From contig VXNF01000044.1 in the NCBI GenBank assembly GCA_009840735.1, positions 7,075 through 42,981 on the forward strand: a stretch of 35,907 nt of DNA, written 5' to 3'. A model generated the notes under the pieces. It saw only the letters and a program-made list of their open reading frames with translations, was not told where the DNA came from and searched no databases. Source of the DNA: Acidimicrobiia bacterium. GTDB lineage: Bacteria > Actinomycetota > Acidimicrobiia > Acidimicrobiales > CATQHL01. How positions within the stretch are numbered: the first letter of the stretch is position 1; each line of letters begins with the position of its first letter. The position numbers and the translations under genes were made by a program. Below are positions 16,877 through 24,667 of the stretch, piece after piece.

Positions 16877-17770
16877 ATGGTTTCAGGATCGACGACCCAA
16901 CCCCCTGACGTGCAGGCACCCGCTGCGCCAGTCTCGGATGCGGGCGGCTCTGCGGCGAACGGCTCGGGCGCCCCGGCGACACGGGCGGTCGACCGGGCCA
17001 GGCTGCTGGGTCCGCCGACGGTGGTGGCCGCGGGCGTGATCGGGCTGTGGTACCTGTTCACCTACTTCGTCTTGGACCGGGACCAGCAGTTCTTCCTGCC
17101 TCCGCTGCATCGGGTCGTCAACGTGGGGTTCCTGACTTGGACCAACCTGGAGCAAGTACTGCTGGGCCTGTGGCGCACCACGCAGGTCACGCTGGTCGGA
17201 CTGGCTCTCGCCATCGTCGGCGGCATGGCCATCGCCGTCATCATGAGCCAGGCCCGCTGGATCGAGCGCAGCGTCTTCCCCTACGCCGTGGCTTTGCAGG
17301 CCGTGCCCATCGTGGCGATCAGCCCGCTCATCGGCCTGTGGTGGGGCTGGGACTTTCAGAGCCAGGTGGTGGTGACGATCATCATCTCGATCTTCCCGAT
17401 CATCACCAACACCCTGTTCGGTCTGCGCTCGGTGGAGCCCAGCATGCACGACCTGCTCACGCTCCACGGGGCGGGTCGCTGGACCCGTTTCCGCAAGCTC
17501 CAGTTGCCCCATGCCCTGCCCGCCATCTTCACCGGGTTCCGCATCTCCGCAGGCCTTGCCGTGGTGGGCGCCATCGTGGGCGAGTTCTTCTTCAAGGGCG
17601 GCACCTACGGAACCGAGGGGCTGGGGCAGCTGCTGTTTCTGTTCCAGAACCAGCTCTCGGGATCGAAGCTGGTGGCCGGCATCGTGTTCAGCTCGCTGCT
17701 GGGCGTCATCCTCTTCTGGTTCTTCGGCTGGGCCGGCCGGCGCCTCACGAGCCACTGGTACTCCGTCTGA
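16877..17770 (+). CDS. ABC transporter permease 1 (NMT1/nitrate-sulfonate type)
   Basis: A 297-residue inner-membrane permease of the binding-protein-dependent family. After a disordered Pro/Ala/Ser-rich N-terminus of about 45 residues come six predicted membrane helices, starting with VVAAGVIGLWYLFTYFVL. The EAA-loop that contacts the ATPase reads LLTLHGAGRWTRFRKLQLPHALP, close to the consensus EAA---G---------I-LP. Conserved IFPIITNTLFGLRSVEP precedes it. The start is uncertain: AGGA is only three bases upstream of ATG 16877. It is a close paralogue of the permease at 19561-20400, and the pair may form a heterodimer. No ATPase gene is present in the window. Confidence 0.9.
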   Translation: MVSGSTTQPPDVQAPAAPVSDAGGSAANGSGAPATRAVDRARLLGPPTVVAAGVIGLWYLFTYFVLDRDQQFFLPPLHRVVNVGFLTWTNLEQVLLGLWRTTQVTLVGLALAIVGGMAIAVIMSQARWIERSVFPYAVALQAVPIVAISPLIGLWWGWDFQSQVVVTIIISIFPIITNTLFGLRSVEPSMHDLLTLHGAGRWTRFRKLQLPHALPAIFTGFRISAGLAVVGAIVGEFFFKGGTYGTEGLGQLLFLFQNQLSGSKLVAGIVFSSLLGVILFWFFGWAGRRLTSHWYSV

Positions 17771-17891
17771 GCCGCGGCGCGCCGACCGACGATCCCGACA
17801 ACCCATCGGGCGGATTTGGCTACCCTATGGCCCGATCTGACCGCACCGGAACAAAGATCGCTCGACGAACCCAAACAGAGGAGACAATCCG

Positions 17892-19460
17892 ATGAACAAA
17901 CGTGTCCTGATCGCACTCGCGGCGGCGCTGGCTGTCGTTGCGGCCGCCTGCGCAGCCGACGACACCGCCAGCGAGGCTGCTGAGGCCGCCGCTGCCGACG
18001 CGGCCGCCGCGGCCTCAGCAGCCGCCGCTACCGCGCAGAGCGCCCAAGCCGACGCCGACACCGGCATCGCCGACGCCGCCGTTGCCGCCGCTGACGCAGC
18101 CGCAGCCGCGGCCGACGCAGCCGCAGCCGCAGCGACGGCCGACGCCGCTCTCGCGGCCGCCGAGGCCGCACAGGCCGGCGCCGATCTGGCGCAAGCCACC
18201 GCCGAAGGCAACGTGGAGGCCATGGCCGTGGCCGAGAGTGCCCTGGCCGCCGCTCAGTCGGCCGCCGAAGAAGCGCTCACCGAGGCAGCGGCCGCCCAGC
18301 AAGAGGCGGCATCCGCACAGGCCGAGGCCGACGACGCCCGGGCCGCCGCCGAGGCGGCGCAGGCCGCGCAGGCGGAGGCCGAGGCGGGACGCGCCGAAGC
18401 TGAAGCCGAGGCCGAGGCTGCTATGGCGGGCGTCCAGCTCACCGACGTGTGCCCCAACCCGCTTGTCATCCAGACGGACTGGTTCCCCGAGCCCGAGCAC
18501 GCCCACACCTACCAGATGATCGGCACCGACGGAGTCGTGGACGCCGAGAACGGCACCTACTCCGGCGAGCTGCGCGACACGGGCCTCACTGTCGAGATCC
18601 GCGCCGGTGGGCCCTACATCGGCTTCTCGCCGCCGACGGCTCAGTTCTACGCCGACGACGACATCTTCATGGCCTACGTCGACACGGCCGCCGCCATCCG
18701 CAGCTACGGCCAGACCCCAGTCACCGCCGTGTTCACAAGCTTCGAGGTGGGACCGCAGATCCTCATGTGGGATCCGGACGACTACGACTTCGAGACCTTC
18801 GAGGACATCGGTAACTCCGGCGCCACGGTGCTGTACTTCCAAGGCGCCACCTACATGGACTACCTCGTCGCCAACGGCGTCATCGACGCAGCGAACGTCG
18901 ACGGCTCCTATGACGGCTCGCCGACTCGGTTCATCGCCGAGGACGGGCTCGTGCAGCAGGGCTTCGCCACCAACGAGCCCTTCCGTTACGAGAACGAGAT
19001 CGACGGTTGGCTGAAGCCGGTGGAGTTCCTGCTGATCCACGACGCCGGTGTCGAGCTCTACCAGTCGGCGGTCTCGGTTCGCTCCGGCGACATCGAGCGC
19101 TACCGGGAGTGCTTGGAGCTGATCGTGCCGATCATGCAGGAGGACATCGTCGCCTACTTCAACGACCCGCAGCCGATCAACGACAAGCTCGATGACATCG
19201 TCAAGGAGCTGGACAGCTTCTGGACCTCCTCGAAGGCGACGCACGCTGCGGCCACCGTGGCCATGCGAGACCTCGGGTTGGTGACCGACGGCGGCAACGG
19301 CTTCGTCGGCGACATGAACGGCGACCGCATCCAGGGCCTGATCGACATCCTGACGCCGATCTTCACCGAGCAGGGCGTCGAGAGCTTCGATCCGAACATC
19401 ACGCCCGACGACGTGTACACCAACGAGTTCTTGGATCCGTCGATCAGCCTCGGCTTCTAG
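17892..19460 (+). CDS. NMT1/THI5-like ABC substrate-binding lipoprotein with a long alanine-rich stalk
   Basis: A 522-residue secreted lipoprotein. Residues 1-20 form a signal peptide ending in a lipobox with C20. Residues 21-178 consist mainly of Ala with Glu, Asp and Gln, predicted as a continuous helix or coiled coil. From about residue 180 begins a periplasmic-binding domain of the NMT1/nitrate-taurine type, with NPLVIQTDWFPEPEHAH at the usual first strand, GVVDAENGTY, AVFTSFEVGPQIL and FATNEPFRYENEI. Aromatic residues there (W, F, Y) could form a cage for a quaternary ammonium, but this is inference. AGAGGAGA lies seven bases before the ATG. It sits between two permease genes, opposite the demethylation genes. 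Confidence 0.9.
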   Translation: MNKRVLIALAAALAVVAAACAADDTASEAAEAAAADAAAAASAAAATAQSAQADADTGIADAAVAAADAAAAAADAAAAAATADAALAAAEAAQAGADLAQATAEGNVEAMAVAESALAAAQSAAEEALTEAAAAQQEAASAQAEADDARAAAEAAQAAQAEAEAGRAEAEAEAEAAMAGVQLTDVCPNPLVIQTDWFPEPEHAHTYQMIGTDGVVDAENGTYSGELRDTGLTVEIRAGGPYIGFSPPTAQFYADDDIFMAYVDTAAAIRSYGQTPVTAVFTSFEVGPQILMWDPDDYDFETFEDIGNSGATVLYFQGATYMDYLVANGVIDAANVDGSYDGSPTRFIAEDGLVQQGFATNEPFRYENEIDGWLKPVEFLLIHDAGVELYQSAVSVRSGDIERYRECLELIVPIMQEDIVAYFNDPQPINDKLDDIVKELDSFWTSSKATHAAATVAMRDLGLVTDGGNGFVGDMNGDRIQGLIDILTPIFTEQGVESFDPNITPDDVYTNEFLDPSISLGF

Positions 19461-19505
19461 CCGCAGGCACCGCGGAGCTTTCCGCTAACACATGCCGCGG
19501 GACGA

Positions 19506-19541
19506 CGGCCCGGCCCCTGGGGAGACTCAGGGGCCGGGCCG
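19506..19541 (+). terminator. 14-bp perfect hairpin after the binding-protein gene
   Basis: Bases 19506-19519 and 19528-19541 are perfect complements (CGGCCCGGCCCCTG) around an 8-base loop. No T-tract follows, so complete termination is unlikely. Such hairpins after a binding-protein gene commonly protect its mRNA or attenuate the permease gene, giving excess binding protein. Confidence 0.65.
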
Positions 19542-19560
19542 CGCCTCCTCCGACTCGGCG

Positions 19561-20400
19561 GTGCCCGGACCGTCGGGACGACTCGCCGGGACTCTCTTGA
19601 CGGCAGTCCGGGGGTTCGCCACCAAGTTCGGGCTGCCGGCGGCGTTCAGCCTGGCGATGGTGGGTCTCTGGTACCTGCTGTCGTACGTGATGCTGGCCGA
19701 TGACCGCCGGTTCCTGCTCCCGCCGCTGCATCAGGTGTGGAGCGCGGCGATCGCCGACGGCGACGTGCGCGGCGAGCTGTTCGACGGCCTGCGGGTCACC
19801 GCCAAGGAGTCGTTCACGGGGCTAGCCATCGCCGCGGCCGCCGGGATGCTGTTCGCCGTGGCAATGAACCTTCGGCGCTGGGTGGAGCGCTCGTTCTTCC
19901 CGTGGGCGGTCGTGCTGCAGACGATCCCGATCCTGGCGCTGGTGCCGCTCATCGGCGGGCTGTTCGGCTTCGACTTCCAGGCCCGGGTGATCGTCACGGT
20001 GCTGATCGCCCTGTTCCCGATCATCACCAACACGCTGTTCGGCCTGCAGTCGGCGGACCGCAACCTGCACGAGCTGCTCAGCTTGCACAAGGCCTCGCGT
20101 CCCACCCGCTTCTGGAAGCTGGAGTTCCCGGCATCGCTGCCGGCCACGTTCACCGGGCTGCGCATCGCTGCGGGGTTGTCGGTGATCGGCGCCATCGTCG
20201 GGGAGTTCTTCTTCGGCCGCGGCGAGAAGGGCATCGGGGTGCTGATCGACAAGTACCGCGGCCAGGCCGCCACCAAGGAGCTGATCGCGGCGCTGCTCGT
20301 CTCTTCGCTGCTGGGGATCGTGGTGTTCTGGGGCTTCAGCTGGCTGGGCCGCATCAGCACCCAGCGCTGGCACGCCTCCGCCGAAGAGGCGGGCCCGTAA
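19561..20400 (+). CDS. ABC transporter permease 2 (NMT1/nitrate-sulfonate type)
   Basis: A 279-residue six-helix permease, paralogous to permease 1. Shared segments are GLWYLLSYVML, FLLPPLHQVW, LFPIITNTLFGLQSADR and the EAA loop LLSLHKASRPTRFWKLEFPASLP. I place the start at GTG 19561 instead of ATG 19492, because the earlier start would put the strong 19506-19541 hairpin inside the coding region and encode a disordered leader. TTG 19597 is another option. It is followed closely by the SH3-like secreted protein gene. With permease 1 it could form the two halves of one transporter. Confidence 0.87.
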   Translation: MPGPSGRLAGTLLTAVRGFATKFGLPAAFSLAMVGLWYLLSYVMLADDRRFLLPPLHQVWSAAIADGDVRGELFDGLRVTAKESFTGLAIAAAAGMLFAVAMNLRRWVERSFFPWAVVLQTIPILALVPLIGGLFGFDFQARVIVTVLIALFPIITNTLFGLQSADRNLHELLSLHKASRPTRFWKLEFPASLPATFTGLRIAAGLSVIGAIVGEFFFGRGEKGIGVLIDKYRGQAATKELIAALLVSSLLGIVVFWGFSWLGRISTQRWHASAEEAGP

Positions 20401-20408
20401 GTGCACAG

Positions 20409-21188
20409 GTGATTGCGGCCCTGCTGGCGCCCCTGGGACTGCTGGCTACGCTGCCGCTGCTCACCGACGCCTGCGTCACCGACGCCCCGACGGCTGAGGC
20501 GGAACTGCCGGGCGAGGCTTACGAGTACGGGCCTGACGAGGGAACCTCGTTGGCGGTCGTGGGAGTGCCCTACGAGGACGCGCTGGCGGTCCACGACGCG
20601 CCCTTCGGCGCGGTCATCGCCACCTTGGATGCCTCCGATCCCGACGTAGTTCTCGCCGTCCGCGCGGCCCCGTCGGGCGACGTGCTCGCCTCGCTCGACT
20701 CGCAGGACGGCGCCATCGTGGCGACCGGTCGGACCAGGCGGCTGCACGAAGCTGAATGGCCTGACGCGGTGTGGCACGAGGTGCAGGTCGCGGGTATCAC
20801 GGGCTGGGCGAGCGGCGGTTACCTCGCCCCGATCGGATTGACCGACGACATCACCGCGCGCCTCATCGATCGCCTCGGCGGGCGACCCGAAGCCGACACC
20901 CTGATCGAACTGGCCCTGCTCGTGGGCGACTCGCTGGCATCGGTGGAACCGCCGTCTCGCGTCGTCGTGACCGTGGGGCCCCGCATCGTCGGCGCTCTCG
21001 GCGAGGTCACCGTCGACGTGCTGAACATCCCCGACGACTCCCTGCTAGGACACCGCCTGCACATCTTCGCCACCCCCGCCGGCGACTTGATGTCAGAAGA
21101 TCCCGGCCCGTTCAACCTCCGCACCGTCGAACGAACCATCGTCTGCCAAAGCCACCGAGGCGTCACAACCAACGGCCTCTGCGGCTAA
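20409..21188 (+). CDS. Secreted SH3-like (SH3b) domain protein
   Basis: A 259-residue protein that starts at GTG 20409, eight bases after the permease stop. The first 20 or so residues (IAALLAPLGLLATLPLL) form a signal peptide; a cysteine follows (TDAC), but the lipobox is poor. A bacterial SH3-type region spans about residues 50-140, with DVVLAVRAAPSGDVLASL and WHEVQVAGITGWASGGYLAPIG, the latter being the typical end of SH3b domains. The C-terminal third has alternating strands and two cysteines (TIVCQSHRG and NGLCG). Function unknown; surface or cell-wall attachment is plausible. It is probably co-transcribed with the transporter genes but need not share their role. Confidence 0.75.
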   Translation: MIAALLAPLGLLATLPLLTDACVTDAPTAEAELPGEAYEYGPDEGTSLAVVGVPYEDALAVHDAPFGAVIATLDASDPDVVLAVRAAPSGDVLASLDSQDGAIVATGRTRRLHEAEWPDAVWHEVQVAGITGWASGGYLAPIGLTDDITARLIDRLGGRPEADTLIELALLVGDSLASVEPPSRVVVTVGPRIVGALGEVTVDVLNIPDDSLLGHRLHIFATPAGDLMSEDPGPFNLRTVERTIVCQSHRGVTTNGLCG

Positions 21189-21253
21189 CGCCGACGAGCC
21201 ACACACGCCGCGCCAGCCGGGTGGTGACCGCCGGGTCGCAACTTGTGGGCGGT

Positions 21254-21386
21254 TCAGATTCCGATGACCCGCACCGACGCGTCCAACGCGGAGGTGAGCC
21301 TCCGGATGTCGCCCGGGTCCGAGGTGATGACGGCGACCTCCTCAAAGGGCGGTCAGCGCACCCGCGTCAAGCACGAACGCTCTCAT
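21254..21386 (-). pseudogene. Collapsed VapC (PIN-domain) toxin remnant
   Basis: ATG 21386 overlaps the antitoxin stop (ATGA), as in an intact pair, and encodes MRAFVLDAGALTAL, the first strand of a PIN domain with its catalytic Asp. A stop follows at 21342-21344. Immediately downstream, in another frame, EVAVITSDPGDIRRLTSAL...VRVIGI is the C-terminal end of the same PIN family, ending at 21254. About 90 central codons, including the other acidic residues, are missing. The toxin is therefore dead and the antitoxin upstream is an orphan. Confidence 0.75.
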
Positions 21387-21616
21387 CCCATGCGCTGGCC
21401 CGCGGCCTCGAGCTCCTCCTCGGTGAGCGGCCCGTGGATGGCCTCCCAGTCGGCTATGACCCGCAGAAGGCCTCTCGATGCGAGCTGGTGCCGGGCGGCA
21501 ATTCCGATCCATTCCGACAGATCTCGCCCGTCTTCCTCCGCGGCCTGGCGCACAGCCGCCGCCAGATCGGAATCGAGCGACACGATGAGACTCTCAGTGA
21601 GACTTTCGGCAACCAC
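21383..21616 (-). CDS. Type II antitoxin (ribbon-helix-helix/VapB-like), orphaned
   Basis: A 77-residue protein with SLIVSLDSDLAAAVRQAAEEDGRDLSEWIGIAARHQL, a ribbon-helix-helix-like DNA-binding start, and a tail ADWEAIHGPLTEEELEAAGQRMG, typical of actinobacterial antitoxins paired with PIN toxins. GTG 21616 lies seven bases after a TAGCGT -10 box, giving a leaderless message. Its toxin partner is only a remnant. It may persist as a regulator or as an anti-addiction antitoxin against related PIN toxins. Confidence 0.82.
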   Translation of the reverse strand: MVAESLTESLIVSLDSDLAAAVRQAAEEDGRDLSEWIGIAARHQLASRGLLRVIADWEAIHGPLTEEELEAAGQRMG

Positions 21617-21623
21617 GACAGCG

Positions 21624-21652
21624 ACGCTATCAACACTCCTTGTTTCTTACAA
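21624..21652 (-). promoter_or_regulatory. Promoter of the orphan antitoxin
   Basis: On the minus strand TTGTAA (21647-21652) and TAGCGT (21624-21629) are separated by exactly 17 bases, and the start codon begins seven bases after the -10. It lies in a locally AT-rich patch (about 21617-21690) that contrasts with its GC-rich surroundings. Confidence 0.65.
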
Positions 21653-21683
21653 CCCATTTATCAACCAATTCAGCTAGTTTCAG

Positions 21684-21983
21684 TTATATGAACCGCACCC
21701 GGCCCGGCCCGATGTCAGCCAGCGTGGCCGCCTCAAGGGCCAACAGCAGCGGATGGCGGGTCACGGGATTGGCGACGCCGACGCGCACCGTGACCCGCTG
21801 CGTTCTCGCCAGGATCGCCGCCGCCACCGACGTTGTGGATCGATGCAACCGGCTCTCCGGGATCGACACCTCGTCGTAACCCAGCTCGTCGGCCTGCACC
21901 CCTTGAGCCAGCGTGACGGCCGCCGGCGCCTCGTTCGACAGAGACAGCCCCACGCCGACGAACCGGCCAGGCAGATCGCGCAC
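21684..21983 (-). pseudogene. Truncated luciferase-like (F420-type) monooxygenase fragment
   Basis: About 100 residues match the N-terminus of bacterial-luciferase-like/F420-dependent oxidoreductases: FVGVGLSLSNEAP, QADELGYDEVSIPES and LEAATLADIGPGRVR, the latter normally leading into the active-site barrel. Intact family members are about 300-350 residues. The frame stops right after GRVRF at TAA 21684-21686, where the sequence turns AT-rich. This looks like a gene cut by insertion or deletion at the edge of the antitoxin block. Confidence 0.65.
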
Positions 21984-22046
21984 GGCCCCAGTCTGCCCGA
22001 CAACCCCCGACCACAAGCACCCCAACAAGTCGCCCGCGGCCCGCGG

Positions 22047-23315
22047 TCAGGGACCGAGCAGCGCGGCGGGGATCACGCCGATGCCGTCACGGCGGCGGTA
22101 GGCCTCGGTCCCGGTAGTGACGACTGCGGAGTCGGCAAGCTCGGGACCGATGCGGCCCTCGAGCCATCGCAAGTGTCTGATGTCGTCTTCGGACACGACG
22201 GCCCCCAGCTTGACCTCCAGCGCCACGACCCGCCCGTCGAGCCCTTGCACGATCAGATCCACCTCGTGCTCGCCGCCGTGGGTCCGCAAGTGGAACACCT
22301 TGGCCTCGTTGGCCTGCGCGTAGGCGCGCACCGAGAGCGTGACGAGCGACTGGAACAGCGCCCCCAGCAGGGTTCCGTCTCGGGGCATAGACACCGGGCC
22401 CGTACGGCCTTCGAGCAGCGCCGTGGAGTCGACTGCCAGCAGCCGCGCTGCGAGGGCGGGATCGGCCAGGTGGTGCTGAGGCGCCGACGCCAGACGCCGC
22501 AAGTGGTTGCGGGTCGGTAGCCACGCAGGCACCTCCTCGATCAGCCACAGCGCTTCCAGCGCGGCACGATAAGAGTTGGCGGTGAGCTTGGCCGGCTTGT
22601 CGGACTCGCCGGGGGTCGCGGCGTCGCGAATCTTCTCGAACGATGCAATCGTCGAGGTGGCCGAGGCGTATGCGGTCATCCAACGAGTCAACGCCGGGCG
22701 GTTGCGGATGGCGTCGGACCCGTCGTGCAGGTGATGCTCGGCAATGCGGTTGATGTAGCCGTCTAGGTAGGCGCGCACGCCCCGCGGCGTGCGGCCCCGC
22801 ATCGCCGGGAACCCCGAGCAGACGATCTGCTGGGAATACTCGGCCAGATCCAGCGAAGCCGCCCCTTCCAGTCGGGGCCGACCGCCGCCCAGCAAGTCGC
22901 TCAGGCTCACCGTGGGGGTGCATATCCCCCGCTCGGAGAGCGCCATCGGACGCATGCGGACTGTGACGATTCGCCCGGCGCCCGTGTGGGTCGGCGGCTC
23001 CGCCGGCCCCGCCGAGCCCGTGAGCAAGAAGCGAGGGGTGTACGGGTCGGCGTCCACGGCGCGACGCACGATGTCCCACGACGTCGGTAGCCGCTGCCAT
23101 TCGTCGATGAGGATCGGCGGTGCCCCGCTGGCGAGCCTGGCAGGCTCCGCCTGCGCGATCGAGAGCTGGTCGCCGTCGTCAAGCCGATGCACTGTGGCCG
23201 CTCGCCGCAGCGCCGTCTCGGTCTTCCCGACGGCGCGCGGACCCTCAATGGCGATGGCGGGCAGTTCGCTGCAAAGAAGATCGAGCTCGTTGTCCACGAT
23301 GCGCGGCCAGTACAT
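22047..23315 (-). CDS. AAA ATPase with DUF4143 domain
   Basis: A 422-residue protein of the widespread AAA_14/DUF4143 family. Walker A GPRAVGKT is at residues 25-32, and the Walker B-like ILIDEWQ near residue 92. A LTGSAGPAEP sensor-like loop follows. The C-terminal part has EVDLIVQ ... VVALEVKLG, a PD-(D/E)XK-like signature that suggests nuclease ancestry. The role of this family is not settled; it is often found among toxin-antitoxin and mobile genes. GGGAGGTG ends three bases before ATG 23315. Five 23-bp iterons lie 32-147 bases upstream, so regulation by repeated protein binding is likely. Confidence 0.88.
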   Translation of the reverse strand: MYWPRIVDNELDLLCSELPAIAIEGPRAVGKTETALRRAATVHRLDDGDQLSIAQAEPARLASGAPPILIDEWQRLPTSWDIVRRAVDADPYTPRFLLTGSAGPAEPPTHTGAGRIVTVRMRPMALSERGICTPTVSLSDLLGGGRPRLEGAASLDLAEYSQQIVCSGFPAMRGRTPRGVRAYLDGYINRIAEHHLHDGSDAIRNRPALTRWMTAYASATSTIASFEKIRDAATPGESDKPAKLTANSYRAALEALWLIEEVPAWLPTRNHLRRLASAPQHHLADPALAARLLAVDSTALLEGRTGPVSMPRDGTLLGALFQSLVTLSVRAYAQANEAKVFHLRTHGGEHEVDLIVQGLDGRVVALEVKLGAVVSEDDIRHLRWLEGRIGPELADSAVVTTGTEAYRRRDGIGVIPAALLGP

Positions 23316-23347
23316 GCCACCTCCCTTCCCATCCAGGTCGGAGCGTT

Positions 23348-23462
23348 GAGTCGAGGCGTCGTGTCACGGCGTCTCGACGAACTCGACTTTACCATTTCGA
23401 CGGCAGATATTGATCTATTTCGACGGCTGATTCTGAACCGTTTCGACGCTGTCAACTGAACT
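23348..23462. repeat. Five iterons with exact 23-bp period upstream of the DUF4143 ATPase gene
   Basis: A core reading TTTCGACG recurs at units beginning 23348, 23371, 23394, 23417 and 23440. The three right-hand units share TTTCGACG perfectly, the fourth (23371) has TCTCGACG, and the fifth (23348) is degenerate (AGTCGAGG). Spacing is 23 bases each time. The interval between cores is AT-richer. There are no spacers of CRISPR type. The arrangement suits cooperative binding of a regulator on the promoter side of the ATPase gene. Confidence 0.7.
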
Positions 23463-23554
23463 GTCCGGGAACTCTCCGCACTGGCGGCGGCTGGTCGAGG
23501 GGCCTTGGCGGGAGCACGACATCTGACGCTGCAAGAGGCCGTGTCCGTTGGCTC

Positions 23555-23863
23555 TCAGCAGTCGGCTAGGGCCTCGAGGGCGGCGCAGATCTCATAGCGG
23601 CGGTGTCGGATCGAGCCGAGGCGGTCGGTCAGGAACGACTTGCGTATCGGCTGAAGGTTGTCGAAGGACGCCGCGCACGGTTGCGGCAGACCGTCGGCGG
23701 CGTCGAGGGGCATTTCGGTGGGGATGCCGCGCACGGTGCGGGTCACCGGGGCGACCAGAATCCTCCCAAGCACCGGGACGGCTTCGTCCCGGGTGACGAC
23801 CAGCACGGGGCGTCGTCTGTCTTCGGCCTCGGCCCACCAGATGTCGCCCTGGGCCGGCGTCAC
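23555..23863 (-). CDS. MazF/PemK-family endoribonuclease toxin
   Basis: A 102-residue MazF-like toxin. It starts at GTG 23863, overlapping the antitoxin stop by two bases. The family core is plain: TPAQGDIWWAEAEDRRRPVLVVTRDE, then ILVAPVTRTVRGIPTEMPL, and AASFDNLQPIRKSFLTDRLG, corresponding to the conserved arginine, threonine and Q-x-x-x-x-S/D residues. Such proteins cut single-stranded RNA at short motifs. A longer frame from 23935 would overlap the antitoxin by 76 bases and is rejected. Confidence 0.88.
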   Translation of the reverse strand: MTPAQGDIWWAEAEDRRRPVLVVTRDEAVPVLGRILVAPVTRTVRGIPTEMPLDAADGLPQPCAASFDNLQPIRKSFLTDRLGSIRHRRYEICAALEALADC

Positions 23864-24108
23864 CAAGGCTCCTCGGCGATCATGGCGGCGGTCGCCTCGT
23901 CGCTCCAAGCAGTCTCCTCTTCGGTTTGCGGGCATCGGCGGTAGCCCTCCACGATCGCCTCGCCCACGGCACGTCGCCGTCGCTGATCCACGAAAGCCCG
24001 CAAGCCCTCACGCACCGCCTGCGAGCGCGAATCGACGGCTCCGCTTCGCACGAGACCGTCCACCTGGGCAACTAGCTCGTCATCGAGTCGCACAGCAATT
24101 TGGATCAT
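23860..24108 (-). CDS. MazE-like ribbon-helix-helix antitoxin
   Basis: An 82-residue antitoxin. MIQIAVRLDDELVAQVDGLVRSGAVDSRSQAVREGLRAF is a typical CopG/ribbon-helix-helix domain, and the acidic/aromatic tail ending in EEPW probably wraps the toxin. The start ATG 24108 is six bases downstream of a TATGCT -10 box, so the message appears leaderless. It overlaps the toxin gene. Confidence 0.87.
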   Translation of the reverse strand: MIQIAVRLDDELVAQVDGLVRSGAVDSRSQAVREGLRAFVDQRRRRAVGEAIVEGYRRCPQTEEETAWSDEATAAMIAEEPW

Positions 24109-24115
24109 GCGTTTA

Positions 24116-24134
24116 GCATAGCGAAACGGTATGC
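24116..24134 (-). promoter_or_regulatory. Operator/promoter of the MazEF-like pair
   Basis: GCATA (24116-24120) and TATGC (24130-24134) form an inverted repeat with a 9-base spacer that overlaps the -10 box TATGCT (24115-24120). A second TGCA-N3-TGCA symmetry adjoins at 24132-24142. Binding of the ribbon-helix-helix antitoxin here would block the promoter. The remaining bases to 24280 show nothing else I recognise. Confidence 0.5.
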
Positions 24135-24280
24135 AATCTGCATGATGCTCTCATCGAAGGCCAAGGCGGCACCTGCCGCGACAGTGCGATTCTCCAGATC
24201 GAGGCTGCCTTCGATCCGCCAACCCTGCCAAGCGGTGCCGGAACGCCCCCCCAGCCTGCGCTGAGCCTGCGGACGGCCGG

Positions 24281-24667
24281 TCAGCCGACGAGCACGTCGG
24301 TTCGGGAGAAGTCGTCTCCGACGAACAGCAACGGTTGCCCGAGCCGCCGTGCAAGCGCATAGGAGAACGTGTCGCCGAAATTGAGGCCTGCTGCGTGCCG
24401 GCCCTTTCCGAAGCGGCGCCAGCAGACCAGCGCCTCCTCCGCGAGGCGCGCATCGACCGGCTCGATCTGCATGTCGACCCGGCTCAGGAACTCCTCGAGC
24501 AGCTGCGTGCCAGCGGCACCCGTCTTCGCTTCGATCACGATCCCGAGTTCGACCCGAGTGGCCGCGGACATGACGCAGGGCGAAGCCGTGAGCTTCTGTG
24601 CGATGGCGTCGCCACCGGCTTCGCCGAACAGCACGGCGACGACCGCCGAGGTGTCGACGACGATCAC
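24281..24667 (-). CDS. vapC: VapC-family PIN-domain ribonuclease toxin
   Basis: A 128-residue intact PIN domain with the expected acidic metal-binding residues: D5 (VVDTSAV), E40 (ATRVELGIV), D99 (NFGDTFSYALA) and D118/D119 (LFVGDDFS). VapC toxins cleave tRNA or rRNA using Mg or Mn. ATG 24667 overlaps the antitoxin stop by four bases, the standard layout. It provides a direct comparison for the collapsed PIN remnant at 21254-21386. Confidence 0.92.
   Translation of the reverse strand: MIVVDTSAVVAVLFGEAGGDAIAQKLTASPCVMSAATRVELGIVIEAKTGAAGTQLLEEFLSRVDMQIEPVDARLAEEALVCWRRFGKGRHAAGLNFGDTFSYALARRLGQPLLFVGDDFSRTDVLVG

Noticed and set aside
23348-23462. CRISPR array at the 23-bp iterons
   Set aside because: Only about eight bases are conserved per unit and the period is 23; there are no full repeats with unique spacers.
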